The notes below the pieces were generated by a model that was given only the letters and a program-made list of their open reading frames with translations, did not search any database and was not told the DNA's origin. This document shows, one piece after another, positions 53,285 to 64,000 of a DNA stretch of 64,000 nucleotides. Position numbers and translations under genes: made by a program. Position 1 is the first letter of the stretch. Every line of letters starts with the position of its first letter. Source of the stretch: Brachycybe producta (taxonomy: Eukaryota; Arthropoda; Diplopoda; Playtdesmida; Andrognathidae). The stretch covers positions 2,688,550-2,752,549 of the forward strand of contig JAUPFP010000002.1 in assembly GCA_036925085.1 (NCBI GenBank), written 5' to 3'.

Positions 53285-55274
53285 AAGGGTTTCTTGTCCC
53301 CTAAACAAGATAACTCTGCTGTAGAGTATCCAGCTTGACGTGGTGGCAGAGCTTAAAGGTTAATACTAGGGCTGTCAATTTAATTAGAATTGGAATTAGA
53401 AATTTCTATTGATTGAAACAGAATAATAATAATAGATAAAACAGAAATCAAATCCAAGTCAACAAAAATTGCCATTACTACTAGTTAACACCTGAACAAA
53501 GAGATACTCCAATACATTTTAGTTTAAATATGTATGAAAATAAATCTTACCTGGTAAGTGGGACCCATTTTGCCATTGCAACATTCATTATATGCTGTTC
53601 ATAAATATAGTTCAATAAGTGCAACAAATCCATCAACTGTACACAATGCTTTTTAAACCTGCTTTTTGGTTTTTGAATTTTTCATTTTGCCTTTTATCTT
53701 AAAACACTAAATTAGTATGTCACCCTGTATATAACTTACATACCCAGCCTTAATTTTGAATACAAAGAAAAAAGCAACAAATTTTTTAAAGTTAAGTCTT
53801 AATAACACATGAAAACAAAAGTTAAGCCATACAACTTGTATATGTGTATTTCAATGTATACCACTCTGTAAATTGTCTACTCGCCCTTAATTTAGCCTAC
53901 CAGCCCTATTAAAATGTGTTTATTAGTGTTTTCCACCCTGTAAATAGCCTACCTGCCCTTAATTTAGACTACCCACCCTTAATTTTTCCTACCTGCCCTA
54001 TTAAGATCAGTTTTTTTTATTTTTCCCACCCTGTAAATAGCCTACCCACCCTATTAAAGTTTTTTTTAATGTTTACCACCCTGTAAATAGCCTACCCGCC
54101 CTTAATTTAGCCTACCCGCCTTTAATTTTGCCTACCCGCCCTATTAAAATGTTTTTTTTATTTTTCCCACCCTGTAAATAGCCTACCTGCCCTATTAAAA
54201 TGTGTTTTTTAATGTTTCCCACCCTGTAAATAGCCTACCCGACCTATTAAAATGTGTTTTTAATGTTTCCCACCCTGTAAATAGCCTACCCGCCTTAATT
54301 TAGCCTACCCGCCCTATTAAAATGTGTTTTTTAATGTTTCCCACCCTGTAAATAGCCTACCCGCCCTTAATTTAGCCTACCCGCCCTATTAAAATGTGTT
54401 TTTTAATGTTTCCCACTCTGTTAATAGCCTACCTGCCCTTAATTTAGCCTACCTGCCCTATTAAAATGTGTTTTTTAATGTTTTCCACCCTGTAAATAGC
54501 CTACCCATCTTTAATTTAGCCTACCCGCCCTATTAAATTTTTTTTTTATTTTTCCCACCCTGTAAATAGCCTACCCGCCCTATTAAAATGTGTTTTTTAA
54601 TGTTTCCCACCCTGTAAATAGCCTACCCACCCTTAATGTAGCCTACCCGCCCTATTAAAATGTTTTTTTAATGTTTCCCACCCTGTAAATAGCCTACTCG
54701 CCCTATTAAAATGTGTTTTTAATGTTCCCCACCCTGTAAATAGCCTACCCGCCCTTAATTTAGCCTACCCGCCCTATTAAAATGTGTTTTTTTTATTTTT
54801 CCCACCCTGTAAATAGCCTACCCGCCCTTAATTTACCTACCCACCCTTTTAAATAGCCGACCCGCCTATTTAATGTGTTTTTTAATGTTTCCCGCTCTGT
54901 AAAAAGCCTACCCGCCCTTAATTTACCTACCCGCCCTATTAAAATGTGTTTTTTTTTATTTTTCCCATGCTGTAAATAGCCTACCCGCCCTATTAATGTG
55001 TTTTTTAATGTTTTCTGGCCTGTAAATAGCCTACCCGCCCTATTAAAATGTTTTTTTATTTTTCCTACCCTGTAAATAACCTACCCGCCCTATTAAAATG
55101 TGTTTTTTAATGTTTCCCACCCTGTAAATAGCTTACCCGCCCTATTTAAATGTTTCTTATTACCGTGCTCTCTAAAAAATACTTCGAATTACTCTCCTTC
55201 TTTAACCTGTGTTGCATGCAACACTGTCGTTTGTTTACCCACCCTACCCGCCTTACCCGCCTTTTAGTAGTACC
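53285..55274 (-). repeat. Right arm of the large inverted repeat, with expanded array
   Basis: It is the inverted counterpart of 37517-39313 and ends CCTTTTAGTAGTACC. It lacks the LINE insertion seen in the left arm. Its minisatellite part (about 53870-55150) is much longer than in the left arm. Confidence 0.85.
53870..55150 (+). repeat. Minisatellite array within the right arm
   Basis: About 15-20 irregular units, each built from CACCCTGTAAATAGCCTACC, CGCCCTTAATTTAGCCTACC and CCGCCCTATTAAAATGTG blocks. Unit length varies between about 60 and 110 bp. A shorter inverted array is at about 37600-37850. Confidence 0.9.
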
Positions 55275-55285
55275 CCGTAAAAACC

Positions 55286-56280
55286 CAATACAGCAGAAAA
55301 GGACAGAAGTGGACATTAGTAATAATTAGGTAAAAAACATGCCCCCCACAGTCACATAATAATTAATAGAAAAATAATTTCGCGCGTTAAGCTTATAAAA
55401 CGAAAACATCGTGAAGCTAATAGATTAATGCACGTGCTAATTATTGTGTTATTGTTCTAAGTCGTTTTAACGAGAGTTCTTCAAATGTTTGTGAAATGGT
55501 TTTTTGGTTCAATGGGATTTAACATGGAGTTAAAAAAACGTAAGATTTTAAACGTTATTAAAAAATAGAAGGACCTTTTCAAAATTTATAAAAAGGAAAC
55601 ATCGTGAAGCCAATACATGAAAGCACGTGATAACTTTTTTGTTATTATTCTAGATCGTTTTTAACAGGAGTTCTTCAAATGTTTGTGGGACGGCTTTTGA
55701 TCCAATGGGATTTAACATGGAATAAAAAAAACGAACGATTTTGAACGTTGTTTAAAAATAGAAGAAGCTTTTCAAAATTTACATAAAGCGAGCTATTAAA
55801 GAACAATACTTTTTATTGCATTTTGCGCTTTACTGTATTTTAATTAAGTGATTGTGAGGCGATTTATTGCAAGTTTAGTAACATCCATTTGTCTCGTCGT
55901 CTGCTCAAAACAACAAGATGGCGGTGTATCTAGGCTTTTAATGACTTTGACCTAGTTAATTTACAGCTAAAATGAAATACAACTATTTTTAAATTGTGAT
56001 TAACTATATTTATTACTAACCTTAGATTTTCTCGTCATTTACAGTGATATGTGCAAAACTTTAGCATGGGCGAGTGAACAAATTCATTGCCAGTGTACAC
56101 TAAGTGAGGAGATGGTATTCCGAAGAACATAGTTTTTCGAATAAAACTACACCATTTGCACCTTGTGCTGGTGGGTATTAATTGTTTTGTCAAAACAGGC
56201 TTATCTTTCTTATGGTATAATGTTTTCTTAAAGAGACTATTATCTCCAAAAATTTTTGTTAAAATATTGTCAAAACGTAC
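55286..56280 (+). pseudogene. RGP1: Decayed duplicate of RGP1 intron 1 - exon 2 - intron 2
   Basis: Similarity to the real gene starts near CAATACAGCA (12896 there), breaks after the MITE empty site, and resumes at 55937 (14098 there) through exon 2 to 56280 (14455 there). The copied exon (56045-56170) keeps both splice sites but has a net 20-bp deletion, so the frame is lost. A TE at 56281 cuts the copy off. Confidence 0.85.
55400..55790 (+). repeat. Tandem duplication of about 193 bp
   Basis: CATCGTGAAGC recurs at 55407 and 55600, each followed by GTTCTTCAAATGTTTGTG and ATGGGATTTAACATGGA. It lies between the two blocks of RGP1 similarity. Confidence 0.85.
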
Positions 56281-56934
56281 TGTAACACCCAATAACTTGC
56301 GACCCCGCCAAAACCATAGCCTGGGGGTAAACAACTCATACTTGTTCCTCCCTCCCTCTCTCTCTCTCTGACTCATACTTAAGTGGCGGATTGATACTCT
56401 TAGGACCATGGTCACTTGGACCTGGTTACACCTCGTAGGTATAAAAGGACCGTGTTCCTCTTTGTTCACCGACCTTACTTGCTCAACTTTTGTATTATGA
56501 TAATTTTATATCCGAACCACATCATGGGCGTGAGGACGCACCTTTAATATCAACATTCATTCTTGTTGGATATCGCAGTTTCTCATTATTAATGAGAAAC
56601 TGCATTGTTCATTTGTCCGGAAACTAACACTTTTCTAAACAGGCCGGAGATCAACTAGGCAAGGAGACATACAGATCCTGGAGGAGCTACAACATCTTCT
56701 GGAGGTAACAAAGGAAGATGAACATCAGTGTCGACCAGGAGTGATGGTCACCATCCTTCTGTGAAGACTCTACACCCCTGCACAGAAGGATGATCACAGT
56801 CGATCACCATCCAACCACTTCTGTGACTCGAATATTCTCCGTGCGGCCACCGCGCGATCAGAGAAGAAACGAGTTACAGAAAAACATCATAATAAGTTGG
56901 TAAAAATTATGAGGTCAACGCCAAAAGCTCACAT
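56281..56934 (+). repeat. 5' LTR of family A
   Basis: It runs from TGTAACACCCAATAAC to CAAAAGCTCACA, the inverse of the solo LTRs at 26369 and 46224. GGTATAAAAGGACC near 56435-56455 offers a TATA box. Confidence 0.8.
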
Positions 56935-57034
56935 TTAGTGGAGGTGTGGGGTATGCCTCCATTTTGCTTTCTCCGACGTGTATACAGAAGCCGTTCATTG
57001 TTTAAAGTTTCGTGACTGTGCCTCAAGATTCTTC

Positions 57035-57310
57035 GTTTGTCCTTTTTGTGTGGAACCACGTGTCGAAAAAGACTGGAGATCACATCAACGGTCGACCACG
57101 TGGTTCTGTTTTTGTGGCACCATGTGTTGAAAGAGACTGGAGATCGCATCAACAGCCGACCGAATGGCGCCATTTTTTGTGTAGAACCATGTGTTGAGAG
57201 AGACCGGAGATAGCATCAATGGTCGACCGCGTGGCTCTGTGTTTTATGTTGAATCGTGCATCGAAAGAGACTTAGTGAACGCACACATCACTGGTCGACC
57301 GCACGGTTTT
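57035..57310 (+). repeat. About four tandem ~70-bp units in the retroelement leader
   Basis: Each unit contains a GTGT(T/C)GAAAGAGACT block, a CATCAACGGTCGACC block and a GTGGTTCTGT block. A 207-codon open stretch downstream (57783-58406) has no recognisable motif and is probably leader sequence. Confidence 0.8.
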
Positions 57311-59082
57311 GTCCTTTGTCTATAGAGACACATGTTAAAAAGAACTGCTTCATCGACATCCATTAAGCATGTGGGAAACACCTTTGTAGCAATTTCTTTG
57401 GACATGTGTTTCCGTCCTTGTTTGTGTTTTGTGTCTTTATGTTTCCATCATCATCCCTGTATTCTTAACTCTTATTTCATTTCGAGGGGCACACTATTTG
57501 ACCCCCTCCGTATTGTTGGTTGGCAGATAGGTAACCCTCAAACACATTATTTTTCAATCTCCGAGATGTGTTTGCTTAGCCAAAACTCCGTATCATTGTG
57601 CGGTAAGCAAACAAATCTCATCTACTTGTCTTTCCACCTTTTAATAGGCTTTAAAAAACGTGTGTCTTTTAAAAATTCTATTAATCTTCACTCTTCACTT
57701 TAATTCTCAAGCAAGTTTTCATCCAACTCCGTATCATTGTTAGATGATTAACTAGGCTTAAAACAAACTTTTATCTTGCCACGTGGGACTCTCTTGTCCC
57801 CCTTTTTCTTTGTTCTTTTGTTCTGCACTTGTTTCCCTTGGGATCTCTATATCCCATGTTATCCATCTTCAAGCAACTCACCATCATCACCTCAATGAAC
57901 TCTCACATGAACACTCTCTGTTGGACACCATTGAAGCTGGCCGCCATCTTGGATCGACCGGAAGTTCTTCAAAAAGGTGCCAATGGAGCGGTTTTTCGCT
58001 CCATGTGAGCACATTGTTGATTCTTCTTTTTTTTGTTCTCTTTCTTTTCCTCTTCCAGAGGGCCTGCACTTGCGTGCCCCCTGGTGGAGTTTCTCTTTTT
58101 GAGAAAATTCCTCTTTTCTCTCTGAATTTTCTTTTTGTGTTCTTCCTCCTGGTGACTACGAAACGCCACCTGGCGGATTTCTTCATTTCGAACAATGCAA
58201 TAACTCTACAACTGGAAGTGGCCTCACCAGCACCACCTAAGGACCTCTTCTCTTCACTCTTCATAGTTCCTCATCCAGAGCCATCCACCAGTGAGGACAA
58301 CCAAATTCAACTATCTGAACATCTCTTCTTGTTCAATAAGCATTTTGCTTTGTTGAACAATCATCATTTTCTTCTTTCTACACTGAATTGCTTTGCTTTT
58401 CAATAACTCAAATTCTGGAAAGTGGTCACCACACTTTCATCTCTTTGTGTATTCTCCACACACACTCTTACTCGTTGTTTTCAAAGTGAACCTAAGTGTG
58501 CGGGCACCACGCTCTAGCTTCACTCTTCACATTGCTTTTCAATTTCCTGCAGTGCAATATCTGATTGGGTGGTGTACCACGCTCAGATTTTGTATCGTGC
58601 ATCTACTGTTCTTATTGAGGACTTTTATAACTCATCCTCCAATGTGGTCACCATATACCACGTGTTGCGGGAGATTTTCTCTGAGTCTAGCACAAGGAAA
58701 ACTCAATAAAGAATTTACAATACTACACTGGTTGGGACCGTCACACCCAACTGAGGAACAACATCACCACCAACACAAGACTGAAAAACAACGCCACCAT
58801 ACTTATTAACCATAGGTAAACCATCGTCACTCAGTGTACAAGAGTACGAGGGTGGCGGTTACCGACAAAAGATCGCGATTTACAGCGAAATCATCCGAAT
58901 GAACCTACACATGCCGACTTACACCGACACTACTGACTATATTACCAACTACTACATGTTGAACAAGTCACCACCTAATGGACGCCCACCCATAACTAAC
59001 TGGGGCCGCTCGAAGGGCTTTTTTGGACTCTGGGGGCGGCGTGCACCAATCCGAACTATGGAGGACTCGCTCATCACCACAT

Positions 59083-59507
59083 GCCATCTAGAATACTGCA
59101 GCTCCGTGTGAAATCCCCATACTGAAGACTTAGCTCACTCTATAGAAATGGTCCAACGCATGGCTGCTAGGTTTGTTTGTGGTAAATATGGATATGCCGA
59201 CAGTGTAACTAAAATGCTTTCAGAGCTTGGTTGGGATAGTTTACTTGCAAGGTGTTCAGATTTTAGTCTTAATATTTTTAATCGAATGCTAGAAGGCTCT
59301 TGCCCTAAACCTACTTCAAGTAAACTTTGCAGGGCATTATATTTGGGTAGGGGTGACCACTCTAACAAAGTTGGAGAGATTTTTGCACGAACAGATTCTT
59401 ATTACTGGTCATTTGTCCCTAGGGCGATTCGACAATGGAACTCGCTTGCTGGGGATTTTGTGCAGAAAAACTTATTTTATGGGAGTCATAATTTTGTTTT
59501 GTTTTGA
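59083..59507 (+). pseudogene. LINE RT C-terminal fragment inside the retroelement
   Basis: It encodes CHLEYCSSV, a stop where related elements have Trp, then IEMVQRMAARFVCG, SVTKMLSELGWDSLL and YYWSFVPRAIRQWNSLAG, the usual RT tail of non-LTR elements. It is unlike the LINE at 37.9 kb, so a second lineage. Confidence 0.75.
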
Positions 59508-60645
59508 CAATGCATATATTTGCAGCATTAAAAATATTGAAATTGTTGTTGGGTTTATATCAGTAGGGTTTTATATTTTCTAGTTTTGACAATGCATTTT
59601 CTATGCTGCACTTGGACTCTTGTCCCTCTGCCATAGGCCTTTATGGCTGCTTGCAGAGTAATTTTTCAAATTCAAATACCTATGGCACACACACTCTACC
59701 CGCCGCATCATCACATATGGCCGTCCGAACTGGACCTGCCACGGACCTGACTACTCGGTCAGGCACTTGGTGAACCCCACAACATGGTGCCGCCATTAGT
59801 GACGATGCACACCAACTAACTTCGCAGCGCATGGCTCGCACCAGATACAACTCTACAGCAGTTACCGCCACCGGTATACTGCCCATCATCTCCAGTAATA
59901 CCAACTAGAACGATCACAGCCATCACGCTATATTGCACAAACACAGCCATGTGATAGCTGCAAATTAGATACGATCATGCAGTAGCTCTATCAGTTAAAA
60001 ATATTGGTGGCCTGTCTAGTGGCCAACCATAATATAGCCAATTCACCGCCTGCGCTACTACAAACTCCATGTACTACAACACTTCAACGACCACGACATC
60101 ACATATTGTAGTGAATCGGACAGCTCTTTGCTGCACTCTGTCGGTTACCGAGAGCAGTACGAGCCACGCTACGATCTACACTACAGACGACACGCACCAG
60201 GTCAGTACATTTGACCTGAAGAGCATGAGTACTATGTATCGCGCTATAGAAACTATGAGCGAGCAGAACACCAGCATGCGTACCCGACTCATGATCTTAC
60301 AATGGAGACCTCTGACAATGGCCTTGGCACTACTGCCCCCATATTGGATTAGCTCCTGCAAATACCAATCATGACAACAGCGTTTTGGCCAACATACCAA
60401 TAATGATGGTCGACCAAATCCCTGAATCAACTTGGGAGATGGACGACCTCGCTACTTGGCATGGCATCTTAGAGGCCATTAACATTGCCACCACCGCTTT
60501 GGGCCTACTACCAACAAAATGGTGGCCATTCTAACCCCTGGTGGCATGGCTTCGCTGCAAGGACGCCCTTGTTGCCGCCGAATGGTGAAAGACCTATATA
60601 GACAACTAAAGAATACTTGTATGCCTAAGGAAATCGGAGAACACA

Positions 60646-61807
60646 GTGTTAGTGACAGTAGTCCGAAAATTACTCACTGTCAGTGGAAAAGAGTTCCGCA
60701 TGCTTGTGGACACCGGAGCTCACGGCAGCATCATCGCCGATAGCCTAGCAAAGCAGCTCCAACTTCACATTGAGCCTATGGCCCATCTTCTTAAAATCGA
60801 GGGAGTTGGGGGAGCCACTATTGCTGTGACGGGGCAAATTTCCGCCACTGTGGAAATAGCCAATCAATCTGTCACCGGCCGCCTGCTGGTTATCACTAGC
60901 CCACCTGACGCCATATTGGGCCGAGACCTGGGTGGGGCACTATGGCTCCTTGTGTCTATGTAGACTAACAAGGTCTACTTGGAGGACGACCTTTTTGAGC
61001 CAATGCTCCGAAGGCAGTGTATTCAGGCATATGTCAAGAGTGCCTTAGAAGAAATTACACCAGCCACTCTTGGGGAGACGGTCACCACTCCCATCGAAGT
61101 CAAGACTATGCAGCAACCAAACGAGTACCTGGTAGGCAAAGGGCTAATGCAACTCACTGGCCGAGGAACAGTACTAGTGGAGGTAGAGGCTTCTAGAATC
61201 CCCACAGATCAAGATTTTTTCGTGGTCGCACCCGATGAGAAGCTACGAGCCTTGAGGGGAGTCTGTGGCCTGGGAGTCGAGGTCCTCAACACCACCACCA
61301 AGCCGTTAACCCTCACAACTGGCGAAGTAATAGCCCATATGCAACTAGACTACTGCCTCGAGACGGTTGAGGTGAAGGCGACTTGGAACACTGACTCGAT
61401 ATTGACAAAAGTCAGGTGCTAAATTCGACGAGGCAATGCGACTCGGGCCTAGACTACGTAATGGCCAGAGGCGCATCCTGATGGACCTCTTGAGATCATA
61501 TCGAGATGTCTTCGCCTTGGAAACGTCAACTTGGATGAACCAATCTAACCGAGCATCGAATCGAAACTGGTGATCACGCCCCAGTACGGGAGCCCCTCCG
61601 ATGGAGTGGCCCGAACAGAGAGAGATCATCAGGAAAACGGTTCAGGAAATGCTCGAAACTGGAGTGGCTCGACCATCCAAGTCTCCTTATGCTTCACCGG
61701 TAGTTTTGGTGAAGAAGAAGGACGGACAATGGCGTTTCTGCATCGATTATAGACGCCTGATACAACATACAACAACAAGCCGGCGTGAGCTGAGATGCCA
61801 CTTTTAA
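60646..61807 (+). pseudogene. pol: Gypsy-type protease and partial RT, broken
   Basis: FRMLVDTGAHGSII is an aspartic protease active site and DAILGRDL its downstream motif. A stop at 60961 and frameshifts near 61420 and 61540-61600 follow. RT then begins with [20 protein letters not shown] and RFCIDYRRL and is cut off. Sequence relatedness to the intact element at 1-11457 is only at domain level. Confidence 0.85.
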
Positions 61808-63708
61808 GAGCAAGCACCATCTCATGCGATATTTTTCAAATCGAGCATGTATGTCGTGTCAGATGTGCGTACAGAATTTTAAAATTTATTATTTTAAATT
61901 CGTTTTGTTTGTGGAGTACAGTACAGTACGTTATTAAAAATATTGTCCATATTTTAAGACTTTCACCGTTTTGTTCTTTTTACTATAAACTTACATGGAT
62001 TAAAAAATTTCGGGTATGTACCTTTTTTTTGTAAAAAAAAAATGTTACCTCTTTTTTTGTGAATTTGTAGCCCTGAAAATAATATAGTTTTTTTAACTTT
62101 TGGAACCTAACTCTGTTTTTTGTACGAGTTACTTATTTCGTATAACACGAATTTGCATAACACGACATTTTTTAGGAACCTAATGACCGTGTTATACGTG
62201 GGGTTAACTAATTCATATATTGTTCACTAGCTATTATTTTCTTCTTCTTAACTGTCAATATTTTTTTTCTGCATAAATTGTATAAAAAGTTTGATTTATT
62301 CTTTACAAGGAATAAATGTTGTATGACAAAATGAGAGACCAAATAATTCAATTATCAAGGTCAATGAATTATATTAATTTCTCTGCACCATTGCAAATCT
62401 TGATATTTGTTGAATGATAAAGGCATACCATACGTGTGCAAGGGAAATGCTCTGGTTAGTATAAGGTGAGACCATTTGATTCACTGAACCTTATGCTTTC
62501 TAAATTTGGATGTATACATTTGCCCTAAAGACTATTGCCCTACGGAACTTGCATTAAAGCCATTTGCCCTAAAGACACTTGTCCTAGAGAGACATTTCTC
62601 CTAAAGAGACATTTTTTTGTTTTTTTGATTTTTTTGTTCTCGATTTTCATACAGTTTAGTGTTTCGGTGAAGTATGTTAATTAGGTTCTGTGTGCCGCAA
62701 ACGCGAAAAAAACGCCTACTGACATAAATTTACACTACTGAAAATGTCTGAAAATGTTCTTTTAGGGCAAGTGGTTTTAGGGCAAATGTCCCTTTAGGGC
62801 AGTTGCAGGATGGCATCCCATGGTGCCTGAAACGACCCTGTTGACAGAAATATCGAATTCGATTCTCGACACGTCATGATTAATTTTGGAAACACAACAC
62901 GCACAAAATGCAGAGTTTCTCACGATCGGTGACAGTTTATAATTACAAAGTTAATTCTCCCCGAAACTATTTACATAATTCCAAGTAATTAGTTCCAAAA
63001 AAGGAAATGTTTTGGTATAAGGAGCAATCATTGGGCAGTTTGACCTGTGGTTGAGCCCTGGTTGACAGTGGCCCCGCCCGAGGGCTAAACGAATAAAAGT
63101 AGATGCACAGGGCAGGCTTGTGGCACTTTTGAACACGTTTTTATACAGGTTGAAGTACGGTTACTATGTTGAAGAAGTTTTAGAGTAAGTCCATCTTTTA
63201 GTTAGAAAATATTTCAAAGACAGGAAATATTTTCCAGTACTTTTAATTGTTACATCAATGTAGCATCAGTTGGTTTTGTTTACATTATGTCAAGTCACTT
63301 TTAGTAACAAGTTTTGTGTATTCGGAAAATATAACGTCTATATTTTAACCAGTGTTGTGTCCTTTGGTGCCATTTTAGGAGATTCAGGAGAAGTTCATCA
63401 CTTGCCCTTTAATTAGGAATAGAGACCTGAAGACAGTAAGAAAAAGGTTTGCAGAGAGAAACCCACATGTTACACATGTTACGTGAAAATAAATGTCTAG
63501 TCATTGCTATCAGTTGACCTCAATCTGGGGATACAATTAAACAGTTCAAGATGTGCAATTAATTGCAGTATTTCATTTCATCAAATTATAAATCAAGCTT
63601 ATTTGTATTTTCAATGCTTATACTACTTCTGTGTTTTTTCTAATTGGTCTATCACTTTAACACATTTAACCATTGGTCTTTTTCTTTGCTTGTCATTTAA
63701 AAATACAG
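61808..63708. other. No confirmed gene; small MITE-like repeat
   Basis: At about 62515-62810 short blocks TTTGCCCTAAAG on one side and CTTTAGGGCA on the other form inverted ends. GCCCCGCCCG and AATAAAAG near 63070-63100 resemble a promoter but nothing confirms it. Confidence 0.5.
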
Positions 63709-63792
63709 TTCAAAGGTCTTAATGTTCCCGGATCTTCCAATCCACATTTCTGTCAGTTTATATTAGACAGGAGTCGTCATTTAATGAAACCG
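63709..63792 (+). CDS. Possible exon of an unidentified gene
   Basis: An 84-bp stretch (28 codons, phase 0 to 0) lies between aaaatacag and gtgagt. It encodes FKGLNVPGSSNPHFCQFIL and then a basic end. Composition is less AT-rich than its surroundings. I do not recognise the product; other exons would lie beyond the window. Confidence 0.35.
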
Positions 63793-64000
63793 GTGAGTGA
63801 AGACTCCTGTTTTCATGTTTTGAGCATATTTTTAGATCTGAAACTTTTGTTGAATTTATTATGTTAATTAATGAAAAAAATTTGTGGCAGTTTGATTGTG
63901 TTATGTTATTGGCTGCTTCAAGAGCAGGGTGGCTGGTTGTTTTTTTAGTTTGAAGGAGAAAAAAAAAACAAATTAACCCGGGTTTTTTGGTTTAAACCTG

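Larger units (their letters stand above)
56281..61807 (+). mobile_element. 3'-truncated gypsy-type LTR retroelement, dead
   Basis: A family-A LTR (56281-56934) is followed by TTTAGTGGAGGTGTGGGG, a plausible priming site, a long leader with tandem repeats, a LINE fragment, then protease and the start of RT. The element ends abruptly in RT near 61760-61807, and there is no second LTR. This explains why no target duplication closes around the LTR. Confidence 0.6.

Noticed and set aside
53870..55150. CRISPR-like array
   Set aside because: Units vary in length and have no unique spacers; this is a eukaryotic minisatellite.
37517..55274. Calling the large inverted-arm block a Polinton/Maverick
   Set aside because: I see no protein-primed DNA polymerase, integrase, packaging ATPase or capsid gene, and the protease looks like Ulp1 rather than clearly adenain-like.
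56045..56170. The second RGP1 exon 2 as part of a functional paralogue or alternative exon
   Set aside because: A net 20-bp deletion breaks the frame and no other RGP1 exon accompanies it.
57783..58406. 207-codon frame with hydrophobic stretches
   Set aside because: It lies in the leader of a dead retroelement, has a biased composition and has no recognisable motif.

Overview
The window is eukaryotic nuclear DNA, most likely from an invertebrate animal; I cannot name the species. It is AT-rich and intron-rich and holds one clearly recognisable host gene among mobile elements of every major class. The host gene is RGP1 (Rab6A-GEF complex partner 2), eight exons on the + strand from 12725 to 28640. 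Its introns swollen by repeats, the lack of operons and the many target-site duplications all point to a repeat-rich metazoan genome.

Layout. 1-11457 is an almost complete Ty3/gypsy-type LTR retrotransposon on the - strand. Its two LTRs look identical, and gag and pol are separate open frames joined by a recognisable -1 frameshift signal. 11563-12347 is a hAT-like element. RGP1 follows; its introns hold foldback MITEs, TTAA-flanked elements, Helitron-like elements, long alternating purine-pyrimidine tracts, a solo LTR with a heat-shock-type promoter, and a four-deep nest of insertions in intron 7. A 4.7-kb P-element/THAP9-like transposon (28737-33429, with TIRs and a target duplication) lies 96 bp after the RGP1 stop codon and probably splits the RGP1 3' UTR. 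33.5-37.5 kb holds LINE debris and sequence without genes.

37517-55274 is bounded by inverted arms of about 1-2 kb. Between them are a Ulp1/C48-type cysteine protease relic (40439-41044, catalytic motifs kept, one internal stop), a three-exon SGNH-hydrolase-like gene with its catalytic motifs (51735-53001, one homopolymer frameshift), and many younger insertions. This block is the best candidate for an undescribed large mobile element.

55286-56280 is a decayed duplicate of RGP1 intron 1, exon 2 and intron 2. It keeps the empty site of a MITE found in the real gene. 56281-61807 is a 3'-truncated gypsy-type retroelement with a 5' LTR, a tandem-repeat leader, protease and the start of RT, and with a LINE fragment inside. 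The last 2 kb hold a small MITE-like repeat and one possible exon of an unidentified gene.

Working together: RGP1 is the only gene here with an evident cellular role, as a Golgi trafficking GEF subunit. Everything else is selfish DNA or its remains, but several insertions carry promoter or processing signals that could act on RGP1.
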